Below are positions 45,226 to 53,240 of a DNA stretch of 64,000 bases, piece by piece. Below the pieces are notes generated by a model. The model saw nothing but the letters and a program-made list of their open reading frames with translations. It made no database searches and was not told the origin of the DNA. Position 1 is the stretch's first letter; the number at the start of each line of letters is the position of its first letter. The position numbers were made by a program, and so were the translations under genes. Source of the DNA: Rhizobium gallicum bv. gallicum R602sp (GTDB lineage Bacteria > Pseudomonadota > Alphaproteobacteria > Rhizobiales > Rhizobiaceae); NCBI RefSeq assembly GCF_000816845.1, contig NZ_CP006877.1, positions 3,653,501 through 3,717,500 of the forward strand, in the 5' to 3' direction.

Positions 45226-46161
45226 TTATCGCGACTCTTTGACTGTGCCAGGCAATTTCGCACCTGAGAGCTGGGCATAGAGCCGGGCGAGCGAGGAATC
45301 GTCGTCACGGCCCATACCGGCGCCTGAAGCCGCAAGGTACATCTGCAAGGCGGCCGCCACCAACGGCACCGGATAACGCTCCGAACGCGCCATGTCTTGA
45401 ACGATGCCGAGATCCTTGACGAAAATCTCGATGGCGCTGAGCGGCGTATAATCTCCCGCCAGCACATGCGGGATCCGGTTTTCGAACATCCACGAATTGC
45501 CGGCCGACGCCGTGATCACCCCGTAGACCTTATCGAGATCGAGGCCTTGCTTGGCAGCGAAGGCGATCGCTTCGCATGCAGCTGCGATGTGCACGCCGGC
45601 AAGGAGTTGATTGATCATCTTGAAGGCTGCCCCTGTGCCAGCCGCATCGCCAAGTTCATAGACCTTGGCGGCCATGGCATCGAGGGCCGGGCGAGCCGCT
45701 TCGAAGGCAAGCCTGGAGCCGGACCCCATGATCGTCAGCTCGCCGCTCGACGCTTTTGCCGCACCGCCGGAAATTGGCGCGTCGAGGTAGTGTAGCCCGA
45801 TGGCTTCCACCTGGTGCGCCAGGTCCCGCGCGACTGCAGGATCCATTGTCGCCGATGAAATGAATACGGCTCCTGGTTTCATTAGGCTTGCGACACCTTC
45901 GGGACCAAACAATAGGGCCGCGGTCTGCGCGCCGTTTACGACGACTGAAACGACGATGTCAGCGCTCCGAACCGCGTCGGCGGGGGTGGCGGCGCCACGC
46001 CCGCCATCCGCGACGAAGCGATCGATGGCGGCAGGCGCGATGTCATAGCCGACGACGTCGAGGCCTGCGCGCTTCATCGACCGGGCCATGCCAGCCCCCA
46101 TGGAGCCGAGGCCGATCACGGCAGCGACCGTCTGTCCCAGATTTTCAGCATGCGATGCCAT
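45226..46161 (-). CDS. ltnD: L-threonate dehydrogenase-like (beta-hydroxyacid dehydrogenase)
   Basis: A 311-residue NAD-dependent dehydrogenase of the 3-hydroxyisobutyrate family. The Rossmann loop is VIGLGSMGAGMARSMKRAGL, the substrate motif is LDAPISGGAAKASSGELTIM, and the catalytic Lys lies in GTGAAFKMINQLLAG. It would oxidise a four-carbon sugar acid (L-threonate or D-erythronate) to the 2-oxo acid used by OtnI. LtnD is the closest fit by operon; the stereospecificity cannot be read from the sequence. Confidence 0.82.
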   Translation of the reverse strand: MASHAENLGQTVAAVIGLGSMGAGMARSMKRAGLDVVGYDIAPAAIDRFVADGGRGAATPADAVRSADIVVSVVVNGAQTAALLFGPEGVASLMKPGAVFISSATMDPAVARDLAHQVEAIGLHYLDAPISGGAAKASSGELTIMGSGSRLAFEAARPALDAMAAKVYELGDAAGTGAAFKMINQLLAGVHIAAACEAIAFAAKQGLDLDKVYGVITASAGNSWMFENRIPHVLAGDYTPLSAIEIFVKDLGIVQDMARSERYPVPLVAAALQMYLAASGAGMGRDDDSSLARLYAQLSGAKLPGTVKESR

Positions 46162-46245
46162 GACGATATTCTCCAGGTTTTTGAAAATCTAGCAGGCCCG
46201 CCCCCTTCGAGCCGTAGATCTCCGGAGGGCGGCAGTTTGGAAGGT

Positions 46246-47562
46246 TTAGCGATTGACGGTTTTTCGGGGAACCGCCAGCACGGCCAGCGAACCGACGATG
46301 AGCGCTGCGGCCAGGAAATACATGCCCATGCTGTTGCTGCCGGTAAGGTCCTTCAGATAGCCTACCAGAAACGGCCCGAGAAATCCGGCGAGGTTTCCGA
46401 CCGAATTGATCCAGGCAATGCCGGCGGCCGCACCCGTACCGACGAGAAAAGCCGTCGGAAGGGACCAGAAGAGGGGTGCGCAGCTGATGGCGCCTGCGGT
46501 GGCGAGCGAGAGGCAGGCAATGGCGACTGTCGTGCTTGTAGCCGTCGTTGCTGCGACAAAACCCCCGGCCGCGATGAGGGCGGGAATGACGAGGTGCCAC
46601 CGCCGCTCGCGCAATCTGTCGGAGGAGCGCCCGAGCGCCAGCATGACAACGAAAGCACAGATGTAGGGGATCGCGGAAATCAGGCCGATGTTCAGATTTC
46701 CGGTTACGCCCGAGGCCTTCACAATGGACGGCATCCAGAAATTCAGTCCATACTGCCCGAGCACGAAGCAGAAATAGATAAGGCACATCAGCCAGACGCG
46801 GCGGTCCGTCAGTGTTCCGGCAATGCTGTGGGGGCTCGAGACCTTGGCTCGGTTCTCCGCTTCGATATTGGCCGTCAGCACCGCCTTCTCGTCGTCGTCC
46901 AGCCATTTGGCGGCACGGATCGTATCATCGAGGTAGAAGTACGTGGCGACGCCGAAAAGGATGGCCGGAATGGCTTCGATGAGGAACATCCATTGCCAGC
47001 CGGAAAGACCGTGCGTTCCGTGGAAGCTGTCCATCAGCAGGCCCGAAAGCGGATTGCCGAAGATGGCGGATATCGGGATCGCAGACATGAACGTGGTAAT
47101 GATCTTGGCGCGGCGGTGCGCCGGATACCAGGACGTCAGGTACAAGATTATGCCGGGGAAAAATCCCGCCTCGGCAACGCCCAGAAGGAAACGCAGGATG
47201 TAGAAGACGGTTTCCGACGAGGTGAACATGAAAGCGGCGGAAACGAGGCCCCAGGTGACCATGATACGGGCCATCCACACCCGCGCGCCAACCTTGTTCA
47301 TGATGACGTTGCTGGGCACTTCAAACAGAAAATACCCGATGAAGAAAATGCCTGCGCCGATGCCATAGGCCGCTTCCGACAGGCCGAGTTCACTCGCCAT
47401 CTGGAGCTTCGCGAAGCCGACATTGACGCGGTCGAGATACGCGACCACGTAACACAGCATCAAAAAAGGGACGATTCGCCAGAATACCTTGCCATAGGCA
47501 CGATCCTCCACCGCCTCTGCGGGGTACACGCCATCGACTGGCGCCTGCGTTTGCAGCGTCAT
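46246..47562 (-). CDS. MFS transporter, anion:cation symporter type
   Basis: A 438-residue major-facilitator permease with about twelve helices. The start at 47562 follows GGAGGAAAT and gives MTLQTQAPVDGVYPAEA; the frame is open 126 bp further but only across the operator region. Motifs include YVVAYLDRVNVGFAKLQMAS and FFIGYFLFEVPSNVIMNKVG, typical of ACS-family importers of organic and sugar acids. It is the first gene of the four-carbon sugar-acid operon and probably carries threonate or erythronate inward. Three LacI-type operators lie just upstream. Confidence 0.9.
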   Translation of the reverse strand: MTLQTQAPVDGVYPAEAVEDRAYGKVFWRIVPFLMLCYVVAYLDRVNVGFAKLQMASELGLSEAAYGIGAGIFFIGYFLFEVPSNVIMNKVGARVWMARIMVTWGLVSAAFMFTSSETVFYILRFLLGVAEAGFFPGIILYLTSWYPAHRRAKIITTFMSAIPISAIFGNPLSGLLMDSFHGTHGLSGWQWMFLIEAIPAILFGVATYFYLDDTIRAAKWLDDDEKAVLTANIEAENRAKVSSPHSIAGTLTDRRVWLMCLIYFCFVLGQYGLNFWMPSIVKASGVTGNLNIGLISAIPYICAFVVMLALGRSSDRLRERRWHLVIPALIAAGGFVAATTATSTTVAIACLSLATAGAISCAPLFWSLPTAFLVGTGAAAGIAWINSVGNLAGFLGPFLVGYLKDLTGSNSMGMYFLAAALIVGSLAVLAVPRKTVNR

Positions 47563-47618
47563 GATTTCCTCCAAGGGTTTACCGCAAGTCTCCTTCCGCG
47601 GTACGCCGGCCGGGATGT

Positions 47619-47687
47619 TGGCAGCGCTGCCATTTTGTCTAAACCATTTTGGCAGCGCTGCCAACATAAAAAATGGCAGCGCTGCCA
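47619..47687. promoter_or_regulatory. Three LacI-family operators, TGGCAGCGCTGCCA
   Basis: The perfect 14-bp palindrome TGGCAGCGCTGCCA occurs at 47619-47632, 47650-47663 and 47674-47687, starting 31 and 24 bp apart. All lie between the divergent MFS and LacI genes. The central CG and even symmetry are those of LacI-family sites, so the adjacent LacI protein is the likely binder. Confidence 0.88.
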
Positions 47688-47782
47688 AAATGAAACTTGC
47701 TTCTTAGTGAAAGCGGTGAAAAATAGTGGCACGGTGGATTCTCATCGCCCACACTCAGGTAGCCGCCAGGTTGGATTCAAGC

Positions 47783-48787
47783 ATGACCGTGGAATTCAAG
47801 CATCAGGGTACAGTGACGCTTGCCGAGGTCGCAGAAGCGGCCGGGGTCGGCGAGAGCACTGTATCACGCGTCCTGCGCAATCACGGTTCCTTTTCCGACA
47901 AGACGCGGGACCGGGTCATGGCAGCGGTCGAGCGGCTGGGTTATGTACCGAACCGGATCGCGGGAACTCTTGCGTCAACCGGTTCGCGTCTTGTTGCCTT
48001 CGTCGTCCCATCGCTTTCAAACATCGTCTTCCCCGACGTCCTGAGAGGCGCCAGCACCATTCTGGAGGAAAATCGATACCAGGCGGTTTTCTCCGTCAGC
48101 GACTATGATCCGGAGAAGGAGGAATCCCTGACCGCCGCGATGCTCGCCTGGCGGCCGGCGGCAGTCATGGTGGCGGGATACGAGCACACTGACGGCACCG
48201 TAAAGAGATTGCGCGCGAGCGGTTGCCGGATCGTGGAACTGCTCGATCTTGACGGTGATGCTCTCGACATGGCGGTTGGTTTTTCCAACCGTGCGGCCGG
48301 TCGGGAAAGTGCTGCTTTTCTGCTAAAGCGGGGCTATCGCCACATCGGCTATGTCGGTCACGACCTGAACCGCGATACCCGCGCCGGCAAGCGGTTTTCC
48401 GGCTTCTGCGAAGCGCTCGCCGCTGGCGATGCGACCCTCGCCGATCGCGAAATCCTCGCCGGGGCATCATCCGTGGAGAACGGCAGGCTGGGGCTGGAAC
48501 GCTTGCTCGCCCGGACAGCAGATCTCGATGCGGTTTATTTTTCGAACGACGACATGGCGCTTGGTGGTTATTTTCATTGTCTCGCAAGGGGAATATCGAT
48601 CCCCTCACAGCTTGCCATTTTCGGCTATAACGGTCTCGATATCGGCCGGGCAACGCCGCAACCGCTCTCGACCATCCGCACCCCGCGCGTTGAGACCGGA
48701 AAGGTGGCCGCACAGCTTGTCGTCAATAATGCGCCATCCCAGGTCGTCGATCTCGGATTCGAGCTGATCGAAGGGGCAACCGCCTGA
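47783..48787 (+). CDS. LacI family repressor of the sugar-acid operon
   Basis: A 334-residue regulator. The ATG at 47783 gives the usual spacing to the helix-turn-helix TLAEVAEAAGVGESTVSRVL; a GTG at 47726 would add 19 residues. The hinge is YVPNRIAGTLASTGSRLVA and the effector domain runs to the end. GntR-like features (VAFVVPSLSNIVFPDVLRGA type) fit sensing of a sugar acid. It diverges from the MFS gene, and the three palindromes between them are almost surely its operators, giving repression of both genes. Confidence 0.9.
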   Translation: MTVEFKHQGTVTLAEVAEAAGVGESTVSRVLRNHGSFSDKTRDRVMAAVERLGYVPNRIAGTLASTGSRLVAFVVPSLSNIVFPDVLRGASTILEENRYQAVFSVSDYDPEKEESLTAAMLAWRPAAVMVAGYEHTDGTVKRLRASGCRIVELLDLDGDALDMAVGFSNRAAGRESAAFLLKRGYRHIGYVGHDLNRDTRAGKRFSGFCEALAAGDATLADREILAGASSVENGRLGLERLLARTADLDAVYFSNDDMALGGYFHCLARGISIPSQLAIFGYNGLDIGRATPQPLSTIRTPRVETGKVAAQLVVNNAPSQVVDLGFELIEGATA

Positions 48788-48973
48788 CTTGACGTCTGGC
48801 GGGCAAAGTATACGTCGGTGCTTCTGGCCTATGCGATAGCAGACATAGAAATTCACAACCTGATCTAATTCCTGGATCGCTTTTTCACGGAAAACCCGCT
48901 GACTTGCCATCGCCGGATCGGGTGTATGCATCGCTTTCGGAGGTTCCGTGCTGATGCCGTGTGTCTGGCTGAA

Positions 48974-49084
48974 TCAAGCGAGATCAGTCCAGCCGTCGCA
49001 AAGGTGGTAGGCGAACACGAGGCGCTCGAACTCGCTGCCACTGAAATCTTCGAAATGAACCGGCCGTACCGTGCGCGCTATCAT
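48974..49084 (-). pseudogene. Remnant of a restriction-endonuclease-like gene
   Basis: A 36-codon frame starts at 49084 with ATG overlapping the vapC stop by one base (TGATG). It reads MIARTVRPVHFEDFSGSEFE then RLVFAYHLCDGWTDLA and stops at TGA. VRPxHFEDFxGxEFERLVFAYH is the opening of a family of restriction-endonuclease-like proteins that I recognise only from memory. After the TGA the same frame continues FSQTHGIST, which fits a Trp-to-stop change, then decays up to the end of the LacI gene. I read it as a truncated third gene of the toxin-antitoxin operon. Confidence 0.5.
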
Positions 49085-49533
49085 CACCTACCCACCCCCT
49101 GGCTCTCAGGGCCACGGAGCGGGTTGATGATCTGGACGCCCTCGAAGTCCTTTTCATTGTCGGTCACGACGACGCACTCGTTCGCTTCGGCTACAGCGGC
49201 AATGATTGTGTCTAGCGCGCTTCGCGAACGACCTTTGGCTCTGCCGTCGGCCATCAGCCGCGCCCAGACAAGGCCAGCTTTCTCATCAAACGATAGGACG
49301 CGGCCGGCGAACAGCGCTTGCGGGCCTTCGGGGCCGGAGAACCAAGCTTCAAGGCTGCTTCGCTTCTTGCCTTTCGGTTTCTCCAAGATACCTCGACGGA
49401 TTTCGGCGAGGGTAAGCGACGCAATGAAGAGGTCGTCGTCCTTCTGCGCGCCCATCCAATCCAGCAGCGAGCCCGACGGCTCCGGCTTTATGACGTTACT
49501 GATGATATTTGTATCAAGGAGGTAGCGCGTCAC
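49084..49533 (-). CDS. vapC: PIN-domain toxin ribonuclease (VapC type)
   Basis: A 149-residue PIN-domain protein. The metal-binding acids appear in order: Asp7 in YLLDTNIISNV, Glu44 in LTLAEIRRGI, Asp in SALDTIIAAVA and Asp in VVVTDNEKDF. VapC toxins cut tRNA or rRNA when freed from their antitoxin. The start codon overlaps the stop of the upstream antitoxin by 4 bp. The residues after FEGVQIINP form a short tail. The toxin family is clear, and the target is not. Confidence 0.9.
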   Translation of the reverse strand: MTRYLLDTNIISNVIKPEPSGSLLDWMGAQKDDDLFIASLTLAEIRRGILEKPKGKKRSSLEAWFSGPEGPQALFAGRVLSFDEKAGLVWARLMADGRAKGRSRSALDTIIAAVAEANECVVVTDNEKDFEGVQIINPLRGPESQGVGR

Positions 49534-49832
49534 AGATCGACCTTACGACCCTCTTCTCGCGGCCGGCTAAGGTCGAGATCCGCACTAACCAGAGGTGAGC
49601 GACGCAAGGCGGCGAGAATACCGCCCGCTTTCGGAGGCTCCCCCGCCATTGCCTGCTGTATGGTCCGGCGAAGCTGCCCGGCTTCCGGACCGTCCTCCGT
49701 CAATTTCCGGGCAAGGCTCCGGAGTAGATCGCGGTCGGCATCAAGCGCCTGGATCTCGAACCGCGCTATGCCGCGCTCAGTCAGACGAGACCGATAATTC
49801 TCAATGGCTCTCTTCTGCGCGCTGTTGCCCAT
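49530..49832 (-). CDS. Antitoxin of the PIN-domain toxin
   Basis: A 100-residue protein starting at the ATG 49832 (MGNSAQKRAIENYRSRLTER), after a GGAGACA box; the frame extends upstream, but without features. The N-terminal part GIARFEIQALDADRDLLRSL resembles a ribbon-helix-helix type DNA-binding segment, and the C-terminal tail is rich in charge, as toxin-neutralising tails are. Its 4-bp overlap with vapC and order (antitoxin first) fit a type II module that represses itself. Confidence 0.78.
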   Translation of the reverse strand: MGNSAQKRAIENYRSRLTERGIARFEIQALDADRDLLRSLARKLTEDGPEAGQLRRTIQQAMAGEPPKAGGILAALRRSPLVSADLDLSRPREEGRKVDL

Positions 49833-49999
49833 TGCCTGTCTCCGTTTTGTATCTGGATATATAGCCGTGTTTTCCGTGGAACGCAAGGTTGCGGCACACT
49901 TCTCCATTTTGACAGGTGAAGGTAACCTTGAGAGGTTTTCAATGTCAGGAGCGGTTACGGTGATCTGATCAGACTGCCGTCCCTGAATATGACCGGTGA

Positions 50000-50187
50000 T
50001 CACGAAGATATTTTTTCTTCCATACCGAGGTAACGCCGGCGCCCGCGATGGCAAGCTTGATCATCAACGCCATGTCGTTGGTCGTGATCTCAGGCATGAC
50101 GGCGACATTGAACTCTTTGCCGTGCTCCAAGAAGTCCCACCGATAGGGCGCGACCTTGGGTGCGGGCGCCAGCCAAAGCAGCGATGG
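50000..50187 (-). pseudogene. LysR-family regulator remnant (C-terminal domain)
   Basis: Reading 50187 downward, one frame gives LLWLAPAPKVAPYRWDFLEH then GKEFNVAVMPEITTNDMALM and IKLAIAGAGVT, the LysR effector-domain pattern W-F---G----V------ND-----A--G-G. At GVT the frame must shift by one base to continue LGMEEKISS before a stop. No start or DNA-binding domain remains. It is a decayed fragment between the antitoxin and the DUF6429 gene. Confidence 0.55.
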
Positions 50188-50280
50188 GCGGCGAGCTCGG
50201 ATGCGACGGTGCCCGAAACGATCGCGAGAAGGGTGCTGCTCAGATTCCGTGGAATTGGAAGGCGCAAGAGACGGCAGCTA

Positions 50281-50529
50281 TTACTGCGGCCGCGTGAACA
50301 ACTCCCGAAACAATTCCTCTGCTCGCTGCAAGCCTTCGTGCGTCAAGATTAAGGACTTCGTCTTGCTCGCCGGATCACCGATCAGGCCCTTCTTGAACAG
50401 TCGGTCTGTCGCATCCCAATCAAAGCTCTTCCATCCCCGACGCCCGTCATGCAGCGTCAGCCATAGCAGTGCCAGGACAGCATCGTCGATCTTTCTCGTC
50501 GATATCCATCTATCGACCATAACATGCAA
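50281..50529 (-). CDS. DUF6429 family protein
   Basis: An 82-residue soluble protein. The core KIDDAVLALLWLTLHDGRRG followed by WKSFDWDATDRLFKKGLIGD and LTHEGLQRAEELF is the DUF6429 pattern, a small winged-helix-like domain of unknown function found widely in proteobacteria. GGGG eight bases before the ATG at 50529 supports that start; an internal ATG at 50520 is possible. It lies between a LysR remnant and an IS-like end in a decayed accessory stretch. Confidence 0.7.
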   Translation of the reverse strand: MHVMVDRWISTRKIDDAVLALLWLTLHDGRRGWKSFDWDATDRLFKKGLIGDPASKTKSLILTHEGLQRAEELFRELFTRPQ

Positions 50530-50544
50530 AACCCCCGAAGGTAG

Positions 50545-50570
50545 GTGTCCAACTTAATGGGGTCAGTTCA
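50545..50570. mobile_element. Possible IS3-type terminal sequence
   Basis: The segment GTGTCCAACTTAATGGGG followed by TCAGTTCA resembles terminal repeats of IS3-family elements (in reverse, TGAACTGACCCC and TTGGACAC). No transposase or second end was found, so it would be a solo remnant. Confidence 0.3.
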
Positions 50571-51077
50571 TTTCTCCTTGCGGGCTTTTTATGGTTTGGT
50601 CGCGGCGCGTGCCGGAATTAAACAAAAACACGCGCTGGTACATTTATACCCAGCATACTCGTCCATCTACGCGTTGCATTTGGTAGTCAGAAGTTGTTAC
50701 TTGCGACGATGCACGCATTGTTCCACAATACGTCTGCGATGCTATGGCCCCATAGGCAGACAAACCCGCATAAACTGACCATCCGAAGACGCCGCAGACG
50801 CCACGCCATAGCGCTCTAGGAGGAATTCGAAGTGACATGGCGCGGTTCACTGAAATCGCTTGTTTGCCACGGCAATTCCTATTTCGACCGTTGGGTTCGC
50901 ACGAGCGCGCCTCCGGTAGCGCAGCATCAAGACCTATGACAATGGGCAAAGCCAACAGCGCGTAGTCGATTGGCACGATGCCCTCACCTCGAATCGGGGA
51001 CACACGACAAACCTACCCCCCATTGGAGACCAGCCTGGAGCCACATCGGCATGGCTGAAACAAGGAGGAGAAAAGAT
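50571..51077. other. Stretch without a convincing gene
   Basis: This 507-bp region before the secreted-protein gene shows no family I recognise. A weak candidate is a 35-codon frame from GTG 50836 (MTWRGSLKSLVCHGNSYFDR) behind a TAGGAGGA box. A 63-residue minus-strand frame ending at 50644 has a hydrophobic segment but no ribosome-binding site. Confidence 0.35.
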
Positions 51078-51587
51078 ATGAAAGCGGCACCAAAAGCCCG
51101 CATCGCAGCAGCGATGATTGTAGGCCTTCTCGGCAGCACGGCGATGGACCAGGTTCAGGCCCAGATGAAGAAATACGGTTCGGCAGCAGGCTGGGACATT
51201 GTCATTAGGCAGGACCTGGGCCCGGGCTGCCTGATCGCAAAAAGACTGAACGAGAGCACGCAGATTCAGATGGGCATCGATACGACCGGCGGCAGACGCG
51301 GCTATATGGCGCTCTACACCAAGGCGGATGCCAACGTTGTCAGTGGCGAAAAGCGCTCCGTGATATTCGACGTTGACGGTCAGAAATTCAGCGGGGAGGC
51401 GACCGGTCAACAGATGGAGGGTTTTGATGGATCTTTCATTTGGGTCAACAATCCCGACTTCATCTACGATCTCGCCAAGAAGAAGACGCTGACAATCACG
51501 CCGGCAGGGCGCGATCCGTTCGCGGTGAGCCTTGCCGGAACCGATGCGGCCCTTAAGGCCCTGCGCGCCTGCCAGGAGGCTCAGTAG
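51078..51587 (+). CDS. Secreted protein of unknown function
   Basis: A 169-residue protein. The ATG at 51078 has an excellent AAGGAGGAG box and starts a signal peptide (MKAAPKARIAAAMIVGLLGS, cleavage after VQA). The mature part begins QMKKYGSAAGWDIVIRQDLG, has two cysteines (GPGCLIA and RACQEAQ) that could form a disulfide, and looks beta-rich. I recognise no family with confidence. Its stop is followed by the terminator-bearing copy of the direct repeat that bounds the segment to its right. Confidence 0.72.
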   Translation: MKAAPKARIAAAMIVGLLGSTAMDQVQAQMKKYGSAAGWDIVIRQDLGPGCLIAKRLNESTQIQMGIDTTGGRRGYMALYTKADANVVSGEKRSVIFDVDGQKFSGEATGQQMEGFDGSFIWVNNPDFIYDLAKKKTLTITPAGRDPFAVSLAGTDAALKALRACQEAQ

Positions 51588-51639
51588 AGTTGCCCGCGCA
51601 TTGTCTGCAAGCAGCAAGGTGTGAGGGGATTTGGAACGC

Positions 51640-51668
51640 AAAAAGGGCTCCGAGTTTCCTCGGAGCCC
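51640..51668 (-). terminator. Intrinsic terminator inside the left direct repeat
   Basis: On the minus strand GGGCTCCGAG-GAAA-CTCGGAGCCC forms a 10-bp stem with a GAAA loop followed by TTTTT. It is a complete terminator and is identical in its stem core to the sequence just past tRNA-fMet at 61082-61103, where the T-run is missing. Confidence 0.8.
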
Positions 51669-51683
51669 ATTGAGTTTGTTATA
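51646..51683. repeat. 38-bp direct repeat, left copy
   Basis: These 38 bp, starting GGCTCCGAGTTTCCTCGG and ending TTTGTTATA, are identical to 61082-61119. After four different bases the match resumes for TTGGTTGC (51688-51695; the 3' end of tRNA-fMet in the right copy) and then fades. It may be one end of an integrated element. Confidence 0.85.
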
Positions 51684-51775
51684 GAGTTTGGTTGCAGGGC
51701 CTGATTGCACAGAGGATTGCAAAATCTGGAACCGCTTGTCGAGCCATAGCCCTTGGCGTCCGCGCCGAACTCCCC

Positions 51776-51898
51776 GCGCGTCTTGGCATTGCCGAACAGG
51801 CACTCGATGCCCCAGCGCCTGCAATAGTCGTTGAGCGCTTGCCTTGCATCCTTTCTGTTCGTGGCTAGGATCAGGCACTTGCGATCGGCAAGACGCTT
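51776..51898 (-). pseudogene. IS4-type transposase fragment
   Basis: The minus-strand frame reads KRLADRKCLILATNRKDARQ then ALNDYCRRWGIECLFGNAKT and RG, the region around the catalytic Glu of IS4-family transposases (YRRRWGIECLF...KTRG). Nothing recognisable of the rest remains on either side. It lies just inside the left direct repeat. Confidence 0.6.
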
Positions 51899-52139
51899 AC
51901 AGCGAGACGACGCAGCTATTTCGCGGCGCCGGCGGTGCCGTTAAGATGCCCCCTGCCATAGTGCCGGGGCGATGCTCTGGTTCACGCATTCAGGGATTCC
52001 GAATGCCGCAGCACCCGCATCGTCTATTCGGACGACATCTCTGCCGGTAAGGTGTAATATCGGGCTTGGTCCAGTCGGCTTCCGGTATGCCACTGCAGGC
52101 CCTGGACTCGATGAATAGCGTCTTTCGGGGGAAAGAGCC
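51899..52139. other. Gap before the HlyD gene
   Basis: This 241-bp stretch shows no gene I can support and should contain the promoter of the export pair. A run GTCTTTCGGGGGAAAG directly before the GTG start provides the ribosome-binding site. Confidence 0.4.
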
Positions 52140-53240
52140 GTGGATTCAACCCAGCCAGCAGCTGTCGTCGCCGGCCGCAATCCGTTGCGCCGAACGGCGC
52201 TCATCATAGTGCTCCTAGCGCTCGTCCTGTTTGTGCTGTCCGTCTTCATGGAGCGGCGTACACCCTCCACGTCGCAGGCGCAGGTTCAGGCTTATGTCGT
52301 GGGGATCGCGCCTGAGGTGACGGGCCGTGTAATAGAGGTCAATGTCGACGACAACTCGCTGGTCGAAGCCCATCAGGTGCTTTTCCGCATCGATCCCAGC
52401 ACCTATCAGATCGCTGTCGCCCAAGCGGAGGCCAATCTGGCGCTTGTGGGTCAGACCATCGGCGCTTCCACTGCGACGGTGGACGTCGCCCAGGCCAAGC
52501 TGGTGGAAATGGAGGTGGATCGGGACAACCTGCGTGACCAGTACGCGCGGGCTACTGAACTGGTCAAGCGGGGCGTGTTTTCCAAGGCAAGATATGACAC
52601 GGCAAAATCCGCTTACGAGCAGGCGGAGGCCGCGGTGACCGGTGCGGGGGCCGATCTCGCCAAGGCCAAGGAAGAGCTCGGCCCGGCAGGCAACGACAAC
52701 CCACAGCTCCGGGAAGCGCTTGCGGCGCTGGAGGCTGCCCAGCTGGACTTGGTCCGAACGACCATTCACGCGCCATCGGCCGGCGTCGTCACCAACCTGC
52801 AGCTTTCCATCGGCAAGGTCGTCAGCGTCGGCCAGCCGGCCATGACATTCATCGATGTCGGGACGATCTGGATTGCCGCCGCCTTCAAGGAGAACAGCCT
52901 GGAGAATGTCGCCGTCGGCAATCGGGCCGAGCTGCTCTTCGATGCGCTCCCCGGACGGCTCTTTCCTGCCAAGGTCGAAAGCATCGGCCTCGGCGTTTCT
53001 CAGCAGGGCGGCGGCGGAACTGACCCGAACACCGGTCTGCCGACGATCCGGACCGACACCGGCTGGGTCCAGGAGGCGCAGCGCTTTCCGGTTCGCCTGG
53101 TCATGGATGCAGAACGGCCAAAGGGCGTGCGATATGGCTCGCAGGCGACCGTCGTCATCTACACCGGCGATCATCCGGTCACCAATGCCTGGGGCTGGCT
53201 GCGGATCCGCATCATATCGGTGCTGACCTATGTGGGATGA
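52140..53240 (+). CDS. HlyD family secretion protein (EmrA-like)
   Basis: A 366-residue inner-membrane adaptor from a GTG start with GGGGGAAAG upstream. One helix (about 20-38) anchors it. The lipoyl-like halves are VTGRVIEVNVDDNSLVEAHQ with VLFRIDPSTYQIAVAQAEA, and later TIHAPSAGVVTNLQLSIGKV; a coiled coil lies between (about 100-185). It overlaps the following DUF2955 gene by 11 bp. Such pairs export aromatic acids or similar toxic compounds, with the HlyD subunit spanning the periplasm. The substrate is unknown. Confidence 0.88.
   Translation: MDSTQPAAVVAGRNPLRRTALIIVLLALVLFVLSVFMERRTPSTSQAQVQAYVVGIAPEVTGRVIEVNVDDNSLVEAHQVLFRIDPSTYQIAVAQAEANLALVGQTIGASTATVDVAQAKLVEMEVDRDNLRDQYARATELVKRGVFSKARYDTAKSAYEQAEAAVTGAGADLAKAKEELGPAGNDNPQLREALAALEAAQLDLVRTTIHAPSAGVVTNLQLSIGKVVSVGQPAMTFIDVGTIWIAAAFKENSLENVAVGNRAELLFDALPGRLFPAKVESIGLGVSQQGGGGTDPNTGLPTIRTDTGWVQEAQRFPVRLVMDAERPKGVRYGSQATVVIYTGDHPVTNAWGWLRIRIISVLTYVG

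Noticed and set aside
46150..48108. A 652-codon plus-strand frame opposite the MFS operon
   Set aside because: It is antisense to clear MFS and LtnD genes, has an arginine/glycine/histidine-rich composition typical of a GC-rich shadow frame and no domain.
48605..48931. A 108-codon minus-strand frame beside the LacI gene
   Set aside because: Its first part continues the restriction-like remnant after the TGA, and the rest is antisense to LacI; it is not an independent gene.
51684..51720. A second tRNA-like sequence after the left repeat
   Set aside because: Only TTGGTTGC and a few nearby bases match tRNA-fMet; no cloverleaf can be formed.
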